NCBI RefSeq assembly: GCF_014201805.1
Contig: NZ_JACHFK010000002.1
Location: forward strand, 186,001 to 250,000
Reading direction: 5' to 3'
Source of the DNA: Deinococcus metalli
GTDB taxonomy: Bacteria; Deinococcota; Deinococci; Deinococcales; Deinococcaceae
DNA: 64,000 nt
Shown here: piece after piece, positions 28,666 to 37,622 of the stretch
Numbering within the stretch: the first letter of the stretch is position 1
Layout of the letters: each line of letters starts with the position of its first letter
The notes under the pieces: generated by a model
Told to the model about the DNA's origin: nothing
Database searches by the model: none
What the model saw: the letters and a program-made list of their open reading frames with translations, nothing else
Translations under genes and position numbers: made by a program

Positions 28666-29631
28666 ATGCTGTTTGCCACGCGTCTCAATTCACTCAAGTC
28701 GAGGCCAGAGCTGTTCTTTGGTCCCGGCCCGGTCAGCACCGAGGACCTGCTCCGGCGGGCGGCCCGCATCCAGGGCCTAAATTCCCTGAGCCTGAACTTT
28801 CCCGAGCACTTCACGCCGGCGACGCTGCGCGCGACCCGCGAGACCATCGAGGCCCTGGGGCTCAGCGTCGATAGCCTCAACATCCGGTACCCGGCCGACA
28901 CGTTCGGCGACGGCGGCTTCACGCACCCGAGCGCGGCCGTCCGGCAGCAGGCAATCGACCTGAGCTGCCAGGCGATGGACGCCTGCGCCGCCCTGGGCGG
29001 CAACCACGTGATCGTGTGGCCGGGCTTCGACGGCTTCGACTACGCCTTCCAGGACAGCTACGAGCGGATGTTCGCGCACACCGTGGAGGGCTTCGCGCAG
29101 CTGGCCGCGCACGATCCGGGTATGCGGGTCGGGCTGGAGTACAAGCCGTGGGAGCCGCGCAAGTATTCCCTGATCGGCAACATGGGCGAGGCCCTGCTGG
29201 TGGTGCAGGAGGTGGGCGCAGACAACCTCGGCGTCGTGCTCGACTACTGCCACGCGCAGATGGCCAACGAGCACGCCCCGAAGGCGGCCGCGCTGGCCCT
29301 GCGCCACCACAAGCTGTTCGGCGTGCACCTGAACGACGGCTACGGCCGGCAGGACGACGGCCTGATGGTCGGCACCGCCAGCCTGCTCACCACGCTGGAA
29401 CTGCTGGTGCTGCTGGAACGCGGCGGGTACCCCGGCACCATCTACTTCGATACCTTCCCGGTCCGCGAGGACCCGGTGCGCGAATGCGAGTGGAACATCC
29501 GCGTCACGCAGCGCCTGCTCACCCTGGCCCGCGACATCGCCGCCGATTCCGCCATCGGCACAGGGCACGACGCGTTCAACGTCACGGCCGTCATCGAGAA
29601 GCTCCTCTTCCCCGAGCGCGTCCATGTCTGA
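28666..29631 (+). CDS. sugar isomerase/epimerase (xylose isomerase-like TIM barrel)
   Basis: The 321-residue product fits the AP-endonuclease-2/xylose isomerase-like barrel. Candidate metal ligands appear as GLEYKPWEPR (Glu), VVLDYCHAQM (Asp and His) and GVHLNDGYGRQDDGLMVGT (His, Asp). The H-L-N-D-x2-G-x2-D-D pattern is typical of ketose/aldose isomerases of this fold, including the Pseudomonas-type rhamnose isomerases. I start at ATG 28666, seven bases after AGGAGG. It is the first gene of an operon with a kinase and an RbsABC-like importer, so it probably converts the imported sugar or polyol derivative before or after phosphorylation. The substrate is not assigned. Confidence 0.78.
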   Translation: MLFATRLNSLKSRPELFFGPGPVSTEDLLRRAARIQGLNSLSLNFPEHFTPATLRATRETIEALGLSVDSLNIRYPADTFGDGGFTHPSAAVRQQAIDLSCQAMDACAALGGNHVIVWPGFDGFDYAFQDSYERMFAHTVEGFAQLAAHDPGMRVGLEYKPWEPRKYSLIGNMGEALLVVQEVGADNLGVVLDYCHAQMANEHAPKAAALALRHHKLFGVHLNDGYGRQDDGLMVGTASLLTTLELLVLLERGGYPGTIYFDTFPVREDPVRECEWNIRVTQRLLTLARDIAADSAIGTGHDAFNVTAVIEKLLFPERVHV

Positions 29632-30490
29632 AGCGGCCGTGCTGGTGGCGGGCAGCCTGCACGTCGACCGGATGGTGCAGGTCGAGCAGCTGCCCGTGCC
29701 GGGCGAGACGGTGATCGCCACGGGCCACTGGTCGCAGCTGGGAGGCAAGGCCGCCAACCAGGCGGTGGCGGCGGCCCAGCTCGTCCGCACCACGCTGGCC
29801 GCGTGCGTCGGCAACGACGCGGACGGGCAGCAGGCCCGGGAGGCCCTGATCCGCCTGGGCGTGCACACGGCGCTCCAGATCAGCGGATCGCTCGCCACGG
29901 GGTCCAGCGTGGCGCTGCTCGATCACGGCGGCGAGAACGTGGGCGTGGTGGTGCCGGGCGCCAACGCCGACCTGAAGGCCGAGGATGTGGCGCCGGCCCT
30001 GCGCGCGGATCCTCCGCGGCTGCTGGTCTGCCAGTGGGAGACGGCCGCGCCGACTCTGCACCGCCTGCTGGAAGACGCGCGGGCGGCGGGCATTCCGGTC
30101 CTGCTGAATGCCGCCCCGTGGCGCGCGGACCCCGCGTACCACGCGACGCTCGCCCTGGCGGATCATGTGGTCGTGAACGCTGTGGAGGCGCGGGCGTGGA
30201 CCGGCTCAGACCCCTCGGCCCGCGCGGCCCACCTGCCGCTTGACCATCCCAGCGTCGTGGTGACCCTCGGTGCGGGCGGGGTTCTGCACTACCGGGACGG
30301 CGTGCTCACTACAGACCTGCCCGCCCCGGCCGTCCAGGCGCGCTCCACGCACGGTGCCGGCGACCACTTCGTCGGGGTGCTGGCCGGGCAGATCGCGCGC
30401 GGCACCACCGTGCCGGACGCCCTCGGGCACGCCGTGACGTCCGCCGCCGACTTCGTTCAACTGCTGCACAAACACGATTCCGTTTCGTGA
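29624..30490 (+). CDS. PfkB-family carbohydrate kinase (ribokinase-like)
   Basis: This 288-residue kinase has an N-terminal VAGSLHVDRMVQVEQLPVPGE, the first PfkB signature GGKAANQAVAAA, and the catalytic anion hole STHGAGDHFVGVLAG with the catalytic aspartate of GAGD. It should phosphorylate a pentose, hexose or similar polyol with ATP. The gene overlaps the isomerase by eight bases and is followed by the binding protein after 58 bases. Isomerase, kinase and importer together form a compact catabolic module. The substrate is not predictable from sequence. Confidence 0.88.
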   Translation: MSEAAVLVAGSLHVDRMVQVEQLPVPGETVIATGHWSQLGGKAANQAVAAAQLVRTTLAACVGNDADGQQAREALIRLGVHTALQISGSLATGSSVALLDHGGENVGVVVPGANADLKAEDVAPALRADPPRLLVCQWETAAPTLHRLLEDARAAGIPVLLNAAPWRADPAYHATLALADHVVVNAVEARAWTGSDPSARAAHLPLDHPSVVVTLGAGGVLHYRDGVLTTDLPAPAVQARSTHGAGDHFVGVLAGQIARGTTVPDALGHAVTSAADFVQLLHKHDSVS

Positions 30491-30548
30491 TCCACACGTC
30501 GTCCCGCTCCCCATTCCCGTCGCCCTTTCACAGCCCAGGAGGCCCAGC

Positions 30549-31541
30549 ATGAAAACAACCATCGTGTCCGCCCTGCTTGCCGTCACCGGTGTCGCCGCCG
30601 CGCAGGCGTTCTCTCCCGACACCGAGAAGAGCCGGATCGAGTCGTCGCAACTGGAGGCGAAGTTCGGGCCAGTGCCCACACTGCCCGCCGGCACCCAGTT
30701 CGGCGGCGTGATGAAGGCCCTGTCGAACGAGTACTGGCAGCTGCTGCGCAGCGGGTATCTCAAGGGCGGCGAGAAGTACGGCGTGAAGATCGACGCCCAG
30801 GCCCCCAGCAACGAGAGTGACCAGATCGGCCAGCTCAGCATGATGAACACCATGCTCGGCAAGGACTACAAGGCGCTGCTGATCTCGCCGCAGAGCGACG
30901 TGAACCTGCTGCCGGGCATCCAGAAGGCCGGCAAGACCAGTCTGGTCCTGAACGTCAACGACGCGGTCGCGCCGTCCGCGCAGCACTTCGTGGGCAACAG
31001 CCAGTACGACAACGGCGTGAGCGTCGCCAACTACCTCCTGAAGACCTTCCCGAAGGGCGGTCAGGTGGCCGTGATCGAGGGTCAGGCCGGCGTGTACGCG
31101 GCGCGCCAGCGCACCCTGGGCTTCAAGACCACCCTTGCCAAGAACCCGGCCCTGAAGGTCGTGGCGAGCGTGCCGGCCGACTGGGACCGCCAGAAGGCCT
31201 TCACGACCGCGCGTGACCTGCTGCGCCGCTACCCGAACCTGACCGCGTTCTACTGCAACAACGACACCATGGCGCTCGGCGTGGTCGAGGCCGTCAAGGC
31301 GTCCGGCCGACTGGGCAAGACGCTGGTGTTCGGCACCGACGGCATCAACGCCGCCTACGACAGCATCAAGAAGGGTGAACTCACCGGGACCGTGGACTCC
31401 TTCCCGATCCTGACGGGCGAGGTCGCCGTCGAGGTGGCCGTGCGGCTGCTGGGCGGCCAGAAGCTGCCGCGCGTGGTCGCCACCCCGCAGGCGCTGGTCA
31501 TGAAGGACAACATGGCCCAGTACGAGCAGTTCAAGAAGTAA
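30549..31541 (+). CDS. sugar ABC transporter substrate-binding protein (RbsB-like)
   Basis: The 330-residue exported protein has a signal peptide KTTIVSALLAVTGVAAAQA. A type I periplasmic-binding fold follows (Peripla_BP_4), with ALLISPQSDVNLLPGIQKAG, VAVIEGQAGVYAARQRTLGF, and FYCNNDTMALGVVEAVKASG. The family binds monosaccharides or polyols. It opens the importer part of the operon, with a ribosome-binding site (AGGAGG) before the ATG. A strong hairpin lies after the stop, before the ATPase gene. Confidence 0.9.
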   Translation: MKTTIVSALLAVTGVAAAQAFSPDTEKSRIESSQLEAKFGPVPTLPAGTQFGGVMKALSNEYWQLLRSGYLKGGEKYGVKIDAQAPSNESDQIGQLSMMNTMLGKDYKALLISPQSDVNLLPGIQKAGKTSLVLNVNDAVAPSAQHFVGNSQYDNGVSVANYLLKTFPKGGQVAVIEGQAGVYAARQRTLGFKTTLAKNPALKVVASVPADWDRQKAFTTARDLLRRYPNLTAFYCNNDTMALGVVEAVKASGRLGKTLVFGTDGINAAYDSIKKGELTGTVDSFPILTGEVAVEVAVRLLGGQKLPRVVATPQALVMKDNMAQYEQFKK

Positions 31542-31555
31542 TCCCGGCATGCCAG

Positions 31556-31590
31556 GGGCGGGCCCGGCAGCAGATGTGCCGGGCCCGCCC
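31556..31590 (+). terminator. strong intercistronic hairpin between binding protein and ATPase genes
   Basis: A perfect 14-bp stem (GGGCGGGCCCGGCA at 31,556-31,569 and its complement at 31,577-31,590, 7-base loop) follows the rbsB-like stop. There is no T-run, so it is unlikely to be a full terminator. Such hairpins after binding-protein genes often shield the upstream mRNA from decay or cause partial termination, giving more binding protein than membrane components. Confidence 0.55.
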
Positions 31591-31627
31591 TGATCCGCCG
31601 GAGTCGTCCCCATCAAAGGAGTGTGCC

Positions 31628-33127
31628 GTGGCTGAGCTGCTCAGCGCCCACAACATCAACAAATCGTTCAGCGGCGTCCAGGTGCTCCGTGACGTCCATT
31701 TCTCGCTGGGTGAGGGCGAGGTGCACGCCCTGCTCGGTGAAAACGGGGCCGGCAAGAGCACCCTGCTCAAGACCCTGTTCGGCATGCACCAGCCGGACTC
31801 CGGCACCCTGAGCGTGGGCGGGCAGAGCGTGGTCCTGCACAGCCCGCGCGCCGCGCAGGACCACGGCATCGCGATGATCCACCAGGAACTCGCGCTGATT
31901 CCCGAACTGACGGTCGCGCAGAATGTACTGCTCGGCAACGAGGGCCGGGAGCGCCTGAACTACGCGCATATGAACGCCCGCGTCCAGCCGTTTCTCGAGC
32001 GGGTGGGCCTGAAGGTCGCGCCGGGCACGCCCGTCAAGCGCCTCACCATCGCGCAGCAGCAGATGGTCGAGATCGCGCGCGCGCTCGCCCGGCAGGCCCG
32101 CATCATCATCATGGACGAGCCGACGTCCAGCCTCACCACCCAGGAGACCCGGCAGCTGTACGCCGTGGTGCGGGAACTCACGGCCGGCGGCGTGGGCATC
32201 ATCTATGTCAGCCACCACTTCGACGAGATCGAGGAACTCGCCGACCGCGTGACGGTGCTGCGCGACGGGCAGTACGTGGGCACCGTCGAGCAGCGCGGCG
32301 TGACCCGCGAGCAGCTCGTGACCATGATGGTTGGCCGCGAACTCGCGGCGCAGCACGCCCCGCCGCACAGGACACCGGGCGACATCCGCCTGAAGGTCAG
32401 CCGCCTCGGCCGCGCCGGCGCGTTTGACGACGTGAGTTTCAGCGTCCGGGCCGGCGAGGTCGTCACGCTGGCCGGCCTGATCGGCTCGGGGCGCACCGAG
32501 GTGCTGCGCGCGGTCTACGGCGCGGACACGGCGGAGTGCGGCGAGGTCGAACTCGACGGCGAGGTCGTGGCCCGGCCGACGCCGGCCGGCATGATGCGGC
32601 GCGGCACCGGCTTCATCCCGGAAGACCGCCGCCACCAGGGCATCGTGCCCGACGCGCGGGTGAGCGTGAACATGATGCTGACCAGCTGGGCCAAGGGCCG
32701 GGTGGGCGTGCGCGGCACCGAGATGCGCCGCGAGGTCGAGCCGCAGATGGAGCAGCTCGGCATCCGCCCGAACAACCCCCAGCAGGTGATCCGCCGCCTG
32801 TCGGGCGGCAACCAGCAGAAGGTGATCCTGGCCCGCTGGCTCGCGGCCGGCTGCGGCCTGCTGCTGATCGACGAACCCACCCGCGGCATCGACGTGGCGA
32901 GCAAGGCGGACATCTACGCGCTGATCGACAGCCTCGCCGAGCGCGGCGTCGCGGTGCTGATGGTGTCGTCCGAACTGCCCGAAGTCCTGCGGCTCAGCGA
33001 CCGCGTCCTGGTGATGCGTGAGGGAACGGTCGCGGGGGAACTCTCACGCCAAGACGCCAGCGAGGAGCGCATCCTGGCGCTGGCCACCGGAGCACATGCC
33101 CATGCAGAAGACCCAGTCCACGTCTAA
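31628..33127 (+). CDS. sugar ABC transporter ATP-binding protein (RbsA-like, two ATPase domains)
   Basis: This 499-residue protein has two fused nucleotide-binding domains. The first has Walker A GENGAGKST and Walker B IIIMDEPTSSLT, with a degenerate signature RLTIAQQQMVE. The second has an incomplete Walker A (GLIGSGRTEVL, where GK[ST] is GRT) and a good signature LSGGNQQKV plus LLLIDEPTRGIDV. That asymmetry is normal for RbsA/MglA/XylG proteins. I choose GTG 31628, which has AGGAG upstream; the frame opens 18 codons earlier. It powers the permease encoded by the overlapping next gene. Confidence 0.93.
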   Translation: MAELLSAHNINKSFSGVQVLRDVHFSLGEGEVHALLGENGAGKSTLLKTLFGMHQPDSGTLSVGGQSVVLHSPRAAQDHGIAMIHQELALIPELTVAQNVLLGNEGRERLNYAHMNARVQPFLERVGLKVAPGTPVKRLTIAQQQMVEIARALARQARIIIMDEPTSSLTTQETRQLYAVVRELTAGGVGIIYVSHHFDEIEELADRVTVLRDGQYVGTVEQRGVTREQLVTMMVGRELAAQHAPPHRTPGDIRLKVSRLGRAGAFDDVSFSVRAGEVVTLAGLIGSGRTEVLRAVYGADTAECGEVELDGEVVARPTPAGMMRRGTGFIPEDRRHQGIVPDARVSVNMMLTSWAKGRVGVRGTEMRREVEPQMEQLGIRPNNPQQVIRRLSGGNQQKVILARWLAAGCGLLLIDEPTRGIDVASKADIYALIDSLAERGVAVLMVSSELPEVLRLSDRVLVMREGTVAGELSRQDASEERILALATGAHAHAEDPVHV

Positions 33128-34073
33128 CGCCGCCAGCCGCGCGGCGGTCATCGAACGCCTGCGCGAGGCGGGCATCCTGGCCATCCTGCTGCTCGGCGCG
33201 GTGGTCTTCAGCGCGACCGTGCCGTCGTTCTTCTCGGTCGACAACGCCATCACCGGTATCGGCCTGAGCGCGGCCATCAACACCATCGTCGCCATCGGCC
33301 TGACGTACGTGATCATGACCGGCGGCATCGACCTGAGCGTGGGTTCGACCGCCGCGCTGTCGGCCGTGATCGGCGCAGACCTGATGCAGCGCGGGCTGCC
33401 GCCCCTGCTCGCCGTGGTGGTCGCCCTGGCGGTGGGCGCCGTGGCCGGCCTGGTGAACGGCCTGCTGATCACGCGGGTGCAGCTCGCGCCGTTCATCGTC
33501 ACGCTCGGCACCATGACCTTCTACCGCGGGCTGGCGCTGTCGTACACCAACGGGCAGCCCATCCTGTCGCTGCCCGACGGCTTCAAGAATTCGCTGGGGG
33601 GCGACGTGTTCGGGCTCCCGATTCCACTGATCGCCGCGCTGGTGCTGGTGGCCGCGTTCACACTCATCCTGCGCTACACCAAGACCGGGCAGTACATCCT
33701 CGCCATCGGCGGGAACGCCGAGGCGGTGCGCCTGAGTGGCATCAACACGGGCCGCTTCGTGACGCTGACCTACGTGATCTCCGGCGTGCTGGCCGCGTTC
33801 GCCGCGCTCGTCCTGATCGCGCAGCTCGGCGCCGCCGAACCGATCCTCGGCAACGGCTGGGAACTCAGCGCCATCGCCGCCTCGGTGGTCGGGGGCACCA
33901 GCCTGGCCGGCGGCAAGGGCAACGTGGTCGGCGCGCTGCTGGGGGCGCTGCTGCTCAGCATGCTGCAGAACGTCCTGACGCTGCTGGGCGTGCAGGCCTT
34001 CTATCAGCTGCTCGCGACGGGCCTGATCATCATCGGCGCCATGGTCATCGACCGCTACACCCGCGGACCGTGA
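33102..34073 (+). CDS. sugar ABC transporter permease (RbsC-like)
   Basis: This 323-residue inner-membrane protein has about eight to ten helices and the motifs GLTYVIMTGGIDLSVGS, GLVNGLLITRVQLAPFIVTLGTM and GGTSLAGGKGNVVGALLGA that characterise the RbsC/XylH/AraH family. The ATG at 33102 has GGAG nine bases before it; an ATG two codons earlier is too close to that site. It overlaps the ATPase gene by 26 bases. It ends the operon and converges on the DeoR gene. Confidence 0.92.
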   Translation: MQKTQSTSNAASRAAVIERLREAGILAILLLGAVVFSATVPSFFSVDNAITGIGLSAAINTIVAIGLTYVIMTGGIDLSVGSTAALSAVIGADLMQRGLPPLLAVVVALAVGAVAGLVNGLLITRVQLAPFIVTLGTMTFYRGLALSYTNGQPILSLPDGFKNSLGGDVFGLPIPLIAALVLVAAFTLILRYTKTGQYILAIGGNAEAVRLSGINTGRFVTLTYVISGVLAAFAALVLIAQLGAAEPILGNGWELSAIAASVVGGTSLAGGKGNVVGALLGALLLSMLQNVLTLLGVQAFYQLLATGLIIIGAMVIDRYTRGP

Positions 34074-34139
34074 TCCGTCCACGGAGCGCCACCCCCGCTC
34101 CTGACCTCGCCGCTCCAGCCCACCCGGGCGGGGCGGCGT

Positions 34140-34889
34140 TCACACGACGTTCAGGGTGACGCCGGCGTCGCGCAGCCACTCGAACCTGCGCGTCCGGCGG
34201 TCGCTGACGATCCGCCCGATGCGGTCCAGGCCGCACACCTGCGTCATCGCGCGCCACCCGAACTTGGTGTGGTCCGCGAGCAGCATGGTGGCGTGGCTGG
34301 CCTCGACCGCCAGGCGCTTGACCACCGCCTCCTCGATCACGGCGTTCGAGACTCCGCGCTCGTCCACCGCGTGCGCGCCCATCAGGAACAGGTCGGCCCG
34401 CAGGTTGCGCAAGTGCTCCTCGGTCCACGGCCCGGTGATGCTGAAGCTGTTGCTGCGGACGCGCCCGCCCAGCAGCAGCACCTCGGTTTCCCCGACTGCC
34501 AGGGCCTGCGCGGCGGGCAGGTCCAGCGTGATCGCGGTGAGCGGCCGCCCCGCCAGCCGGCGCGCCACCTCCAGGATGGTGGTGCCCGCGTCGAAGATGA
34601 CGGTGGCGCCGTCGGGCACCTGGGACGCCGCGTAATCCGCAATCGCCATCTTCTCGGTCGGCATCCGCACGGACTTCGTGGCGAAGGCCGGCTCCCGCGC
34701 GATGTGACGCTCCAGCCGCATGGCGCCCCCGTGCGTGCGCGACACCAGGCCGCGCTCGGCCAGGCCCTGCAGGTCACGCCGGATGGTGGCCTCGGACACG
34801 CCGACTTTCTCGGCGATCTCCTGGGTGAGCAGGGACTCGTGCGCGTCCATCAGCTCCAGAATGCGCGTTTGCCGCTCAAGTGGAAGCAT
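34140..34889 (-). CDS. DeoR-family transcriptional regulator
   Basis: This 249-residue repressor-type protein has an N-terminal winged HTH (LLTQEIAEKVGVSEATIRRDLQGLAERGLVSRTHGGAM), then a DeoR C-terminal sensor domain with FDAGTTILEVARRL, a sugar-phosphate binding motif. It is convergent with the isomerase-kinase-ABC operon and most likely controls it. A 13-mer shared with that operon's promoter sits in front of this gene, suggesting autoregulation. A TATGAT -10 box ends nine bases before the ATG, so the transcript may be leaderless. Confidence 0.9.
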   Translation of the reverse strand: MLPLERQTRILELMDAHESLLTQEIAEKVGVSEATIRRDLQGLAERGLVSRTHGGAMRLERHIAREPAFATKSVRMPTEKMAIADYAASQVPDGATVIFDAGTTILEVARRLAGRPLTAITLDLPAAQALAVGETEVLLLGGRVRSNSFSITGPWTEEHLRNLRADLFLMGAHAVDERGVSNAVIEEAVVKRLAVEASHATMLLADHTKFGWRAMTQVCGLDRIGRIVSDRRTRRFEWLRDAGVTLNVV

Positions 34890-34897
34890 ATGGACAG

Positions 34898-34917
34898 ATC
34901 ATACGCACATTCGATCA
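34898..34917 (-). promoter_or_regulatory. deoR promoter -10 box and candidate operator copy 2
   Basis: On the minus strand a TATGAT box (34,903-34,898) is nine bases from the start codon. On the plus strand GCACATTCGATCA (34,905-34,917) matches 11 of 13 bases of the candidate operator at 28,558-28,570 and overlaps the spacer between -35 and -10. No convincing -35 box is visible. Confidence 0.45.
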
Positions 34918-34962
34918 CCGGCATGACGCAGGTCATCGTCTCCCGCAGTGAACACCGCCCGC

Positions 34963-36000
34963 TTATCCCGAGGCGTTCCCACCCAGCGACGCCGCGGGCA
35001 CCCAGCGGCAGGGCAGGATGCGGGGCGGGGCGGGGACTCCGGCGAGGAGCTGGGCGAGCAGGCGCACGGCCTCCCGGCCCATCTCCAGGCGGGGAATGGT
35101 CACGTGCGCCCAGCCGGCCGGCAGCTCGCCCTGGTAGATGGGGTCGCCCAGCACCGCGAAGCCGTAGTCCTGCGGCCAGCGGTGCCCCAGCGCCTGCGCC
35201 ACGGCGATCCACTCGGCAGTCAGGCGCTCGTTCTCACACAGGACGCCGGTGACGCCGACGCGCAGGGCCCCGGCCACCAGCTCTGGCGTGACGGTCTCGA
35301 CGCGCTCCACGCGCCCGTGCTCGGGGTCATGGCGCAGGGCACGGCGGTACCCGAGTTCGCGGTCCACGGCGGATTCGTGGCGGGTGAGCGTGCCCAGGTA
35401 CAGGGTGTGCCGGTGCCCGCGTGCCAGCAGGGCCGCGCAGGCCTGGGCGGTGGCGGCAGCGTAGTCCGCGGTCACGTACGGCAGGTCCTGACCCGGCAGG
35501 TCGCGCCGGCCGATGAAGACCGTCGGGTGGCCTCCGCCGACGAGTTGCGCCAGATCCTCGCGCCGCTGCTCGTCCAGCAGACCGAGCATGACCGTGCCGT
35601 CCGCGAGCCGCAGGCGGCTGGCCCCGTCGTGGTACACCGCGCGCCGGCCCCCCTGCGGCCCCGGCCGGGTGTGGAGCAGCAGGTCGTAGTCGAGTTCCGC
35701 GGCAGCTTCCTCGATCCCTTCCAAGAAGGGGGTGAAGAAGTCCCGCGTGCTTGTCGGGAAGACCGGCTCGTACGTGAACACGCCCAGGATGCGGTTGTGG
35801 CCGCCCGCGAGGCGCCGCGCGGCGACGTTGGGCACGTAGCCGATCTCCTGCATGGCCTGCAGGACGCGCTGCCGGGTCGCGTCCGGAATGCGGATACCGT
35901 CCACGCCGCCGTTGAGCACCTGCGACACGGCCGCCTGGGACACCCCGGCAAGCCGGGCGACCTCGCGCTGGGTGGGGCCTTTACGGGGCGGGGGGGCCAC
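34963..36000 (-). CDS. LacI-family transcriptional regulator
   Basis: The 345-residue regulator has a typical LacI N-terminal HTH with TQREVARLAGVSQAAVSQVLNG and the hinge IGYVPNVAARRLAGG. A periplasmic-binding-like effector domain follows, beginning RILGVFTYEPVF. The start is a GTG with the HTH at the correct distance. It follows the FAD oxidoreductase gene by ten bases and ends the operon that begins with the MalE-like gene, so it most likely regulates that operon. A LacI-type palindrome overlaps the -10 box of the operon at 40,608-40,625. Confidence 0.9.
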   Translation of the reverse strand: MAPPPRKGPTQREVARLAGVSQAAVSQVLNGGVDGIRIPDATRQRVLQAMQEIGYVPNVAARRLAGGHNRILGVFTYEPVFPTSTRDFFTPFLEGIEEAAAELDYDLLLHTRPGPQGGRRAVYHDGASRLRLADGTVMLGLLDEQRREDLAQLVGGGHPTVFIGRRDLPGQDLPYVTADYAAATAQACAALLARGHRHTLYLGTLTRHESAVDRELGYRRALRHDPEHGRVERVETVTPELVAGALRVGVTGVLCENERLTAEWIAVAQALGHRWPQDYGFAVLGDPIYQGELPAGWAHVTIPRLEMGREAVRLLAQLLAGVPAPPRILPCRWVPAASLGGNASG

Positions 36001-36010
36001 GCTCCGTATC

Positions 36011-37618
36011 CTAGAACCCGGGAGAGGGCGTGAGGCGCAGCGCCTCGGGCCAGTGCAGCTCGAAGCCGAGGTCGCGTTCCAGCAGGGCCTGGAAGTCGCC
36101 CAGCAGGGCGGGCGTGTGGTAGACCTGCGCCGGCGTCAGATCGGCGTTCAGCGCGTGTGCCGCGAGCGCCCCGGCGGCCTCGCCGATGTTCCACTCGACG
36201 GGGTGCAGGCGGTAGCAGCCGTTCGTGATGTGCGTGACCCCGAGGTTCTTCGCGGCGGGCAGGAGGTTCTCCACCCGCACCGGGAGGAGCGCCCCCAGCG
36301 GAATCTGGAAGGGCCACGACGCCACATCGACATAATTGCGGCCGCGCGTGGACGGGTGCAGGTCGATGCGGTACTGCCCGATGCCGACCGTGTCGGGGAA
36401 CAGCTCGGCGCCCTGAAGGCCCGCGCGGGCGTCCACGCCGACCATCTGCTCGAGCACCGTGAACTGCGCCCGGATGCGGCGGGATTCGCGGACGTAGATG
36501 GCCTTGGCAAGACCGTCCCGCGTGCCGGTCACGTCGCCGCGCAGGCGCAGGCCCGGGTACCCGTGGCCGGGGCCGTCGTGTCGGGGCGCCTCGGTCTGCA
36601 TCCAGTACAGCAGACTGAGGCTCAGGTCGCGGGCTCCGGCGAGGTGCTTCGCCTTCTCCTCCTCGCTGACGCCCAGCACCGGGCCGAGCCAGTAGTCGAT
36701 CTGCGGCCAGTTCACCAGCGTGATGTCGCTGGCGTAGCGGCCCTCGGGGTAGTGCCGCCGGGCGAAGATGCGCCGGAAGTGCCACAGGTCGCCGCCGTGC
36801 GGGGTCTCGTCCGGGTTGCCGAACAGGTCGCGGTACACGGCGCGGTGCGTGATCGGCTGGCACAGCGTCCAGCTGAGTTGCCGGTCCGGCCAGAACGGCG
36901 CCTGGTACCCGCGCCAGAAGTCGTAACCGGCGGGCTTGTCGATGGTGTGGTCCTCGCCCTCGAGGTGATCCATCGCAAAGCACCAGCTGATCGCCTGCTG
37001 GTTGAGGGGATCGGCCTCGGACAGCGCGTGCGGCTCGCCGGTCTGCGCGTGGCCCTCGGCGCCGATCACGCTCTCGATGCCCCCCAGGTCCAGAAGCTCG
37101 CCGGTCTCGGTGGCGTCCAGCACGTAGGGCGCCGTGAGGACCGTCCGCTCGCCGCTCGGAACGTGCTCCACCGTGACGGCCGCGACGCGGTCCCCGTCCA
37201 TCTCGACGGCGACGGGCCGGGTCTCCAGCAACACGACCAGTTGCCGGTCCGCGCGGTACGGAGCGAGCATGGCCTCCAGCACCGCCAGGGCGACGCGCGG
37301 CTCGTGGCACAGGCGGCTGACGGTCCCGGCCCCGGGATTGAGCGCCACCTCGGCGCGCGACTCGGGCCGCAGCGGGTAATGCTGGCGGTAGTACGCGCGC
37401 ACGCCGTTGCGAAAAGCGCGGTAGGACGCGGTGCAGCCGACCTCCTCGATCCAGATGCCCTCGTCCGGCGGCACGGCCTGGGAGGTGAGCTGCCCGCCGA
37501 TCCAGTCGGTCTCCTCGGTCATGAGGACGCGCCGGCCGAGCCGCAGGGCGGCCAGGGCCGCGGCGACGCCGCCCGTGCCCCCGCCGATGATCAGGATGTC
37601 CGTGTGGGTGTCTGGCAT
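36011..37618 (-). CDS. FAD-dependent oxidoreductase
   Basis: The 535-residue flavoprotein starts with the dinucleotide-binding motif [20 protein letters not shown], then [13 protein letters not shown] and [19 protein letters not shown]-terminal [23 protein letters not shown] completes the FAD site. This matches the FAD_oxidored (PF12831) group often encoded beside sugar importers in saccharide-degradation loci. The substrate is unknown but is probably a carbohydrate or its derivative, because it is the fourth gene in the MalEFG-like operon, four bases after the second permease gene. Confidence 0.83.
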   Translation of the reverse strand: MPDTHTDILIIGGGTGGVAAALAALRLGRRVLMTEETDWIGGQLTSQAVPPDEGIWIEEVGCTASYRAFRNGVRAYYRQHYPLRPESRAEVALNPGAGTVSRLCHEPRVALAVLEAMLAPYRADRQLVVLLETRPVAVEMDGDRVAAVTVEHVPSGERTVLTAPYVLDATETGELLDLGGIESVIGAEGHAQTGEPHALSEADPLNQQAISWCFAMDHLEGEDHTIDKPAGYDFWRGYQAPFWPDRQLSWTLCQPITHRAVYRDLFGNPDETPHGGDLWHFRRIFARRHYPEGRYASDITLVNWPQIDYWLGPVLGVSEEEKAKHLAGARDLSLSLLYWMQTEAPRHDGPGHGYPGLRLRGDVTGTRDGLAKAIYVRESRRIRAQFTVLEQMVGVDARAGLQGAELFPDTVGIGQYRIDLHPSTRGRNYVDVASWPFQIPLGALLPVRVENLLPAAKNLGVTHITNGCYRLHPVEWNIGEAAGALAAHALNADLTPAQVYHTPALLGDFQALLERDLGFELHWPEALRLTPSPGF

Positions 37619-37622
37619 GAAA

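Noticed and set aside
34082..34100. Weak hairpin GGAGCG/CGCTCC after the permease gene
   Set aside because: Only six base pairs with no T-run; too weak to call a terminator.
35472..37310. Minus-strand open frame of 612 codons across the LacI and FAD oxidoreductase genes
   Set aside because: Same-strand frame shifted from two genes with clear domains; its product is Arg/Pro-rich with no motif.
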